A program made the translations under genes and the position numbers. From Rhodoferax sp. (GTDB taxonomy: Bacteria > Pseudomonadota > Gammaproteobacteria > Burkholderiales > Burkholderiaceae_C): a DNA stretch of 6,240 nucleotides. Below, in pieces: positions 5,301 to 6,240 of this stretch (position 1 is the stretch's first letter; every line of letters begins with the position of its first letter). The stretch covers positions 1-6,240 of the forward strand of contig VERU01000166.1 in NCBI GenBank assembly GCA_018882485.1, written 5' to 3'. The notes under the pieces were generated by a model. It saw only the letters and a list, made by a program, of their open reading frames with translations. It was not told where the DNA came from and made no database searches.

Positions 5301-6240
5301 TCAGGCTGCCTTTTCAGCGGCCTTGAGGGCGCGCCGCAGGTCTTCCAGCAGGTCGTCCGGGTCTTCCAGTCCGATGCTCAGGCGGATCGTGCCCTGGGTG
5401 ATGCCAGCGCCCGCCAGCGCGTCGTCGCTGAGCCGGAAGTGCGTGGTGCTGGCCGGGTGGATGACCAGGCTGCGGCAGTCGCCGACGTTGGCCAGGTGGC
5501 TGAACAGCCGCAGGGCCTCGACGAAGGCCCGTCCCTGGGCCCGACTGCCCCGCAGGTCGAAGCTGAATACCGACCCCGCGCCGCGCGGCAGCAGCCGCTG
5601 TGCCAGTGCATGGCTCGGATGGCTGTCCAGCAGGGGATGCCCCACCCGGGCGACCAGCGGCTGGCGGCTGAGGAATTCAACCACGCGTGCGGTGTTGTCC
5701 ATGTGGCGCGCCATGCGCAGGGGCAGGGTTTCGATGCCTTGCAGGATCAGCCAGGCCGAGTGCGGGCTGAGGCAGGCTCCGAAGTCCCGCAGGCCCTCGC
5801 GGCGTGCCCGCAGCAGGAAGGCCCCGATGGTGGACTCCTCGGTGAACACCATGTCGTGGAAGCCGGCATAGGGCTGGCTCAGTTCGGGGAACCGCCCGCC
5901 TGCCTCCCAGTCGAAGCGGCCGCCATCGACCACGATGCCGCCGATCACGGTGCCGTGGCCGCTGAGGAACTTGGTGGCCGAGTGGTAGACCAGATCGGCG
6001 CCGTGCTCGAAGGGGCGCATCAGCCAGGGGGAGGTCAGCGTGGAATCGACCAGCAAGGGCACACCGGCCTCGTGCGCGATCTGGGCCACCGCCGGGATGT
6101 CCAGCACGTCCAGCCCGGGATTGCCCACCGTCTCGCCAAAAAACAGTCTGGTGTTGGAGCGTACCGCGGCGCGCCACCCATCGATGTCGCCGGGTTTGAC
6201 AAAGGTGGTCTCGATGCCGAAGCGGCGCAGCGTGTAGTGC
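5301..6240 (-). CDS. metY: O-acetylhomoserine sulfhydrylase (homocysteine synthase), N-terminus cut by the window edge
   Basis: PLP enzyme of the Cys/Met gamma family in the cytoplasm. Expected reaction: O-acetyl-L-homoserine plus sulfide gives L-homocysteine and acetate, the direct sulfhydrylation route to methionine. 312 residues are visible out of a usual 425-440, so roughly 115-125 N-terminal residues lie beyond 6240. Visible landmarks are FVKPGDIDGWRAAV (13-26), the ETVGNPGLDVLDIPAVA region from 36, LLVDST, and the PLP lysine Lys90 in HSATKFLSGHGT. Further on come RRFPEL-like GGRFPELSQPYAGFHD, HLANVGDCRSLVIHPASTTH, and Arg286 in GTIRLSIGLEDPDDL, which binds the substrate carboxylate in the family. 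The block around FDWEAGGRFPELSQPYAGF points to the long MetY type rather than shorter MetZ/MetB enzymes; substrate preference (acetyl versus succinyl) remains an inference. The true start is outside the window; a GTG at 6128 is internal. No SAM or other riboswitch can be judged because the leader is not included. Confidence 0.94.
   Translation of the reverse strand, partial: HYTLRRFGIETTFVKPGDIDGWRAAVRSNTRLFFGETVGNPGLDVLDIPAVAQIAHEAGVPLLVDSTLTSPWLMRPFEHGADLVYHSATKFLSGHGTVIGGIVVDGGRFDWEAGGRFPELSQPYAGFHDMVFTEESTIGAFLLRARREGLRDFGACLSPHSAWLILQGIETLPLRMARHMDNTARVVEFLSRQPLVARVGHPLLDSHPSHALAQRLLPRGAGSVFSFDLRGSRAQGRAFVEALRLFSHLANVGDCRSLVIHPASTTHFRLSDDALAGAGITQGTIRLSIGLEDPDDLLEDLRRALKAAEKAA

Noticed and set aside
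4972..5871. Rightward open frame of 299 codons opposite ypeA and metY
   Set aside because: It runs across two well-supported genes on the other strand and is Ser/Arg-rich with no motif.
6126..6128. GTG at 6128 as the start of metY
   Set aside because: The frame stays open to the window edge and the upstream codons encode typical MetY sequence, so this GTG is an internal valine.

Overview
This window is ordinary, gene-dense chromosome from a high-GC bacterium, most likely a betaproteobacterium of the Burkholderiales (Comamonadaceae-like). The case for that is protein content. The thymidylate synthase carries the short loop insertion I associate with Burkholderiales, YihY has the long form with a C-terminal extension, and a DUF2069 gene sits next to yihY. 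This placement comes from remembered family features, not from a database search.

Layout. Positions 1-2694 hold three leftward genes in transcription order: a small DUF2069 membrane protein, a 480-residue FAD-linked oxidase of the D-2-hydroxyglutarate/D-lactate dehydrogenase type, and thyA, which is cut by the left edge of the window. The DUF2069 and oxidase genes overlap by 4 bp. thyA follows after a short spacer with GC-rich hairpins. Positions 2704-3975 hold one rightward gene, a YihY-family inner-membrane protein, divergent from DUF2069 with the start codons only about 10-20 bp apart. Positions 3969-6240 hold a second leftward group in transcription order: metY (PLP-dependent homocysteine synthase, cut by the right edge), ypeA (GNAT acetyltransferase), and an alpha/beta hydrolase whose end overlaps the end of yihY by 7 bp.

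How the genes work together. thyA (dTMP synthesis from folate one-carbon units) and metY (direct sulfhydrylation to homocysteine, the acceptor in methionine synthesis) both touch one-carbon/methionine metabolism. They lie in separate transcription units, so I do not infer joint function. The FAD oxidase probably passes electrons from a D-2-hydroxyacid to an acceptor. DUF2069, YihY, YpeA and the hydrolase have no substrate that can be read from sequence.

I found no RNA genes, mobile elements, CRISPR array, phage genes or defence genes, and no gene-free stretch longer than about 120 bp. I found no evidence of an undescribed system. The points worth a second look are small: the compact divergent start region, a 12-bp tandem duplication at a stop/start overlap, the extra C-terminal domain of YihY, and some hairpins.
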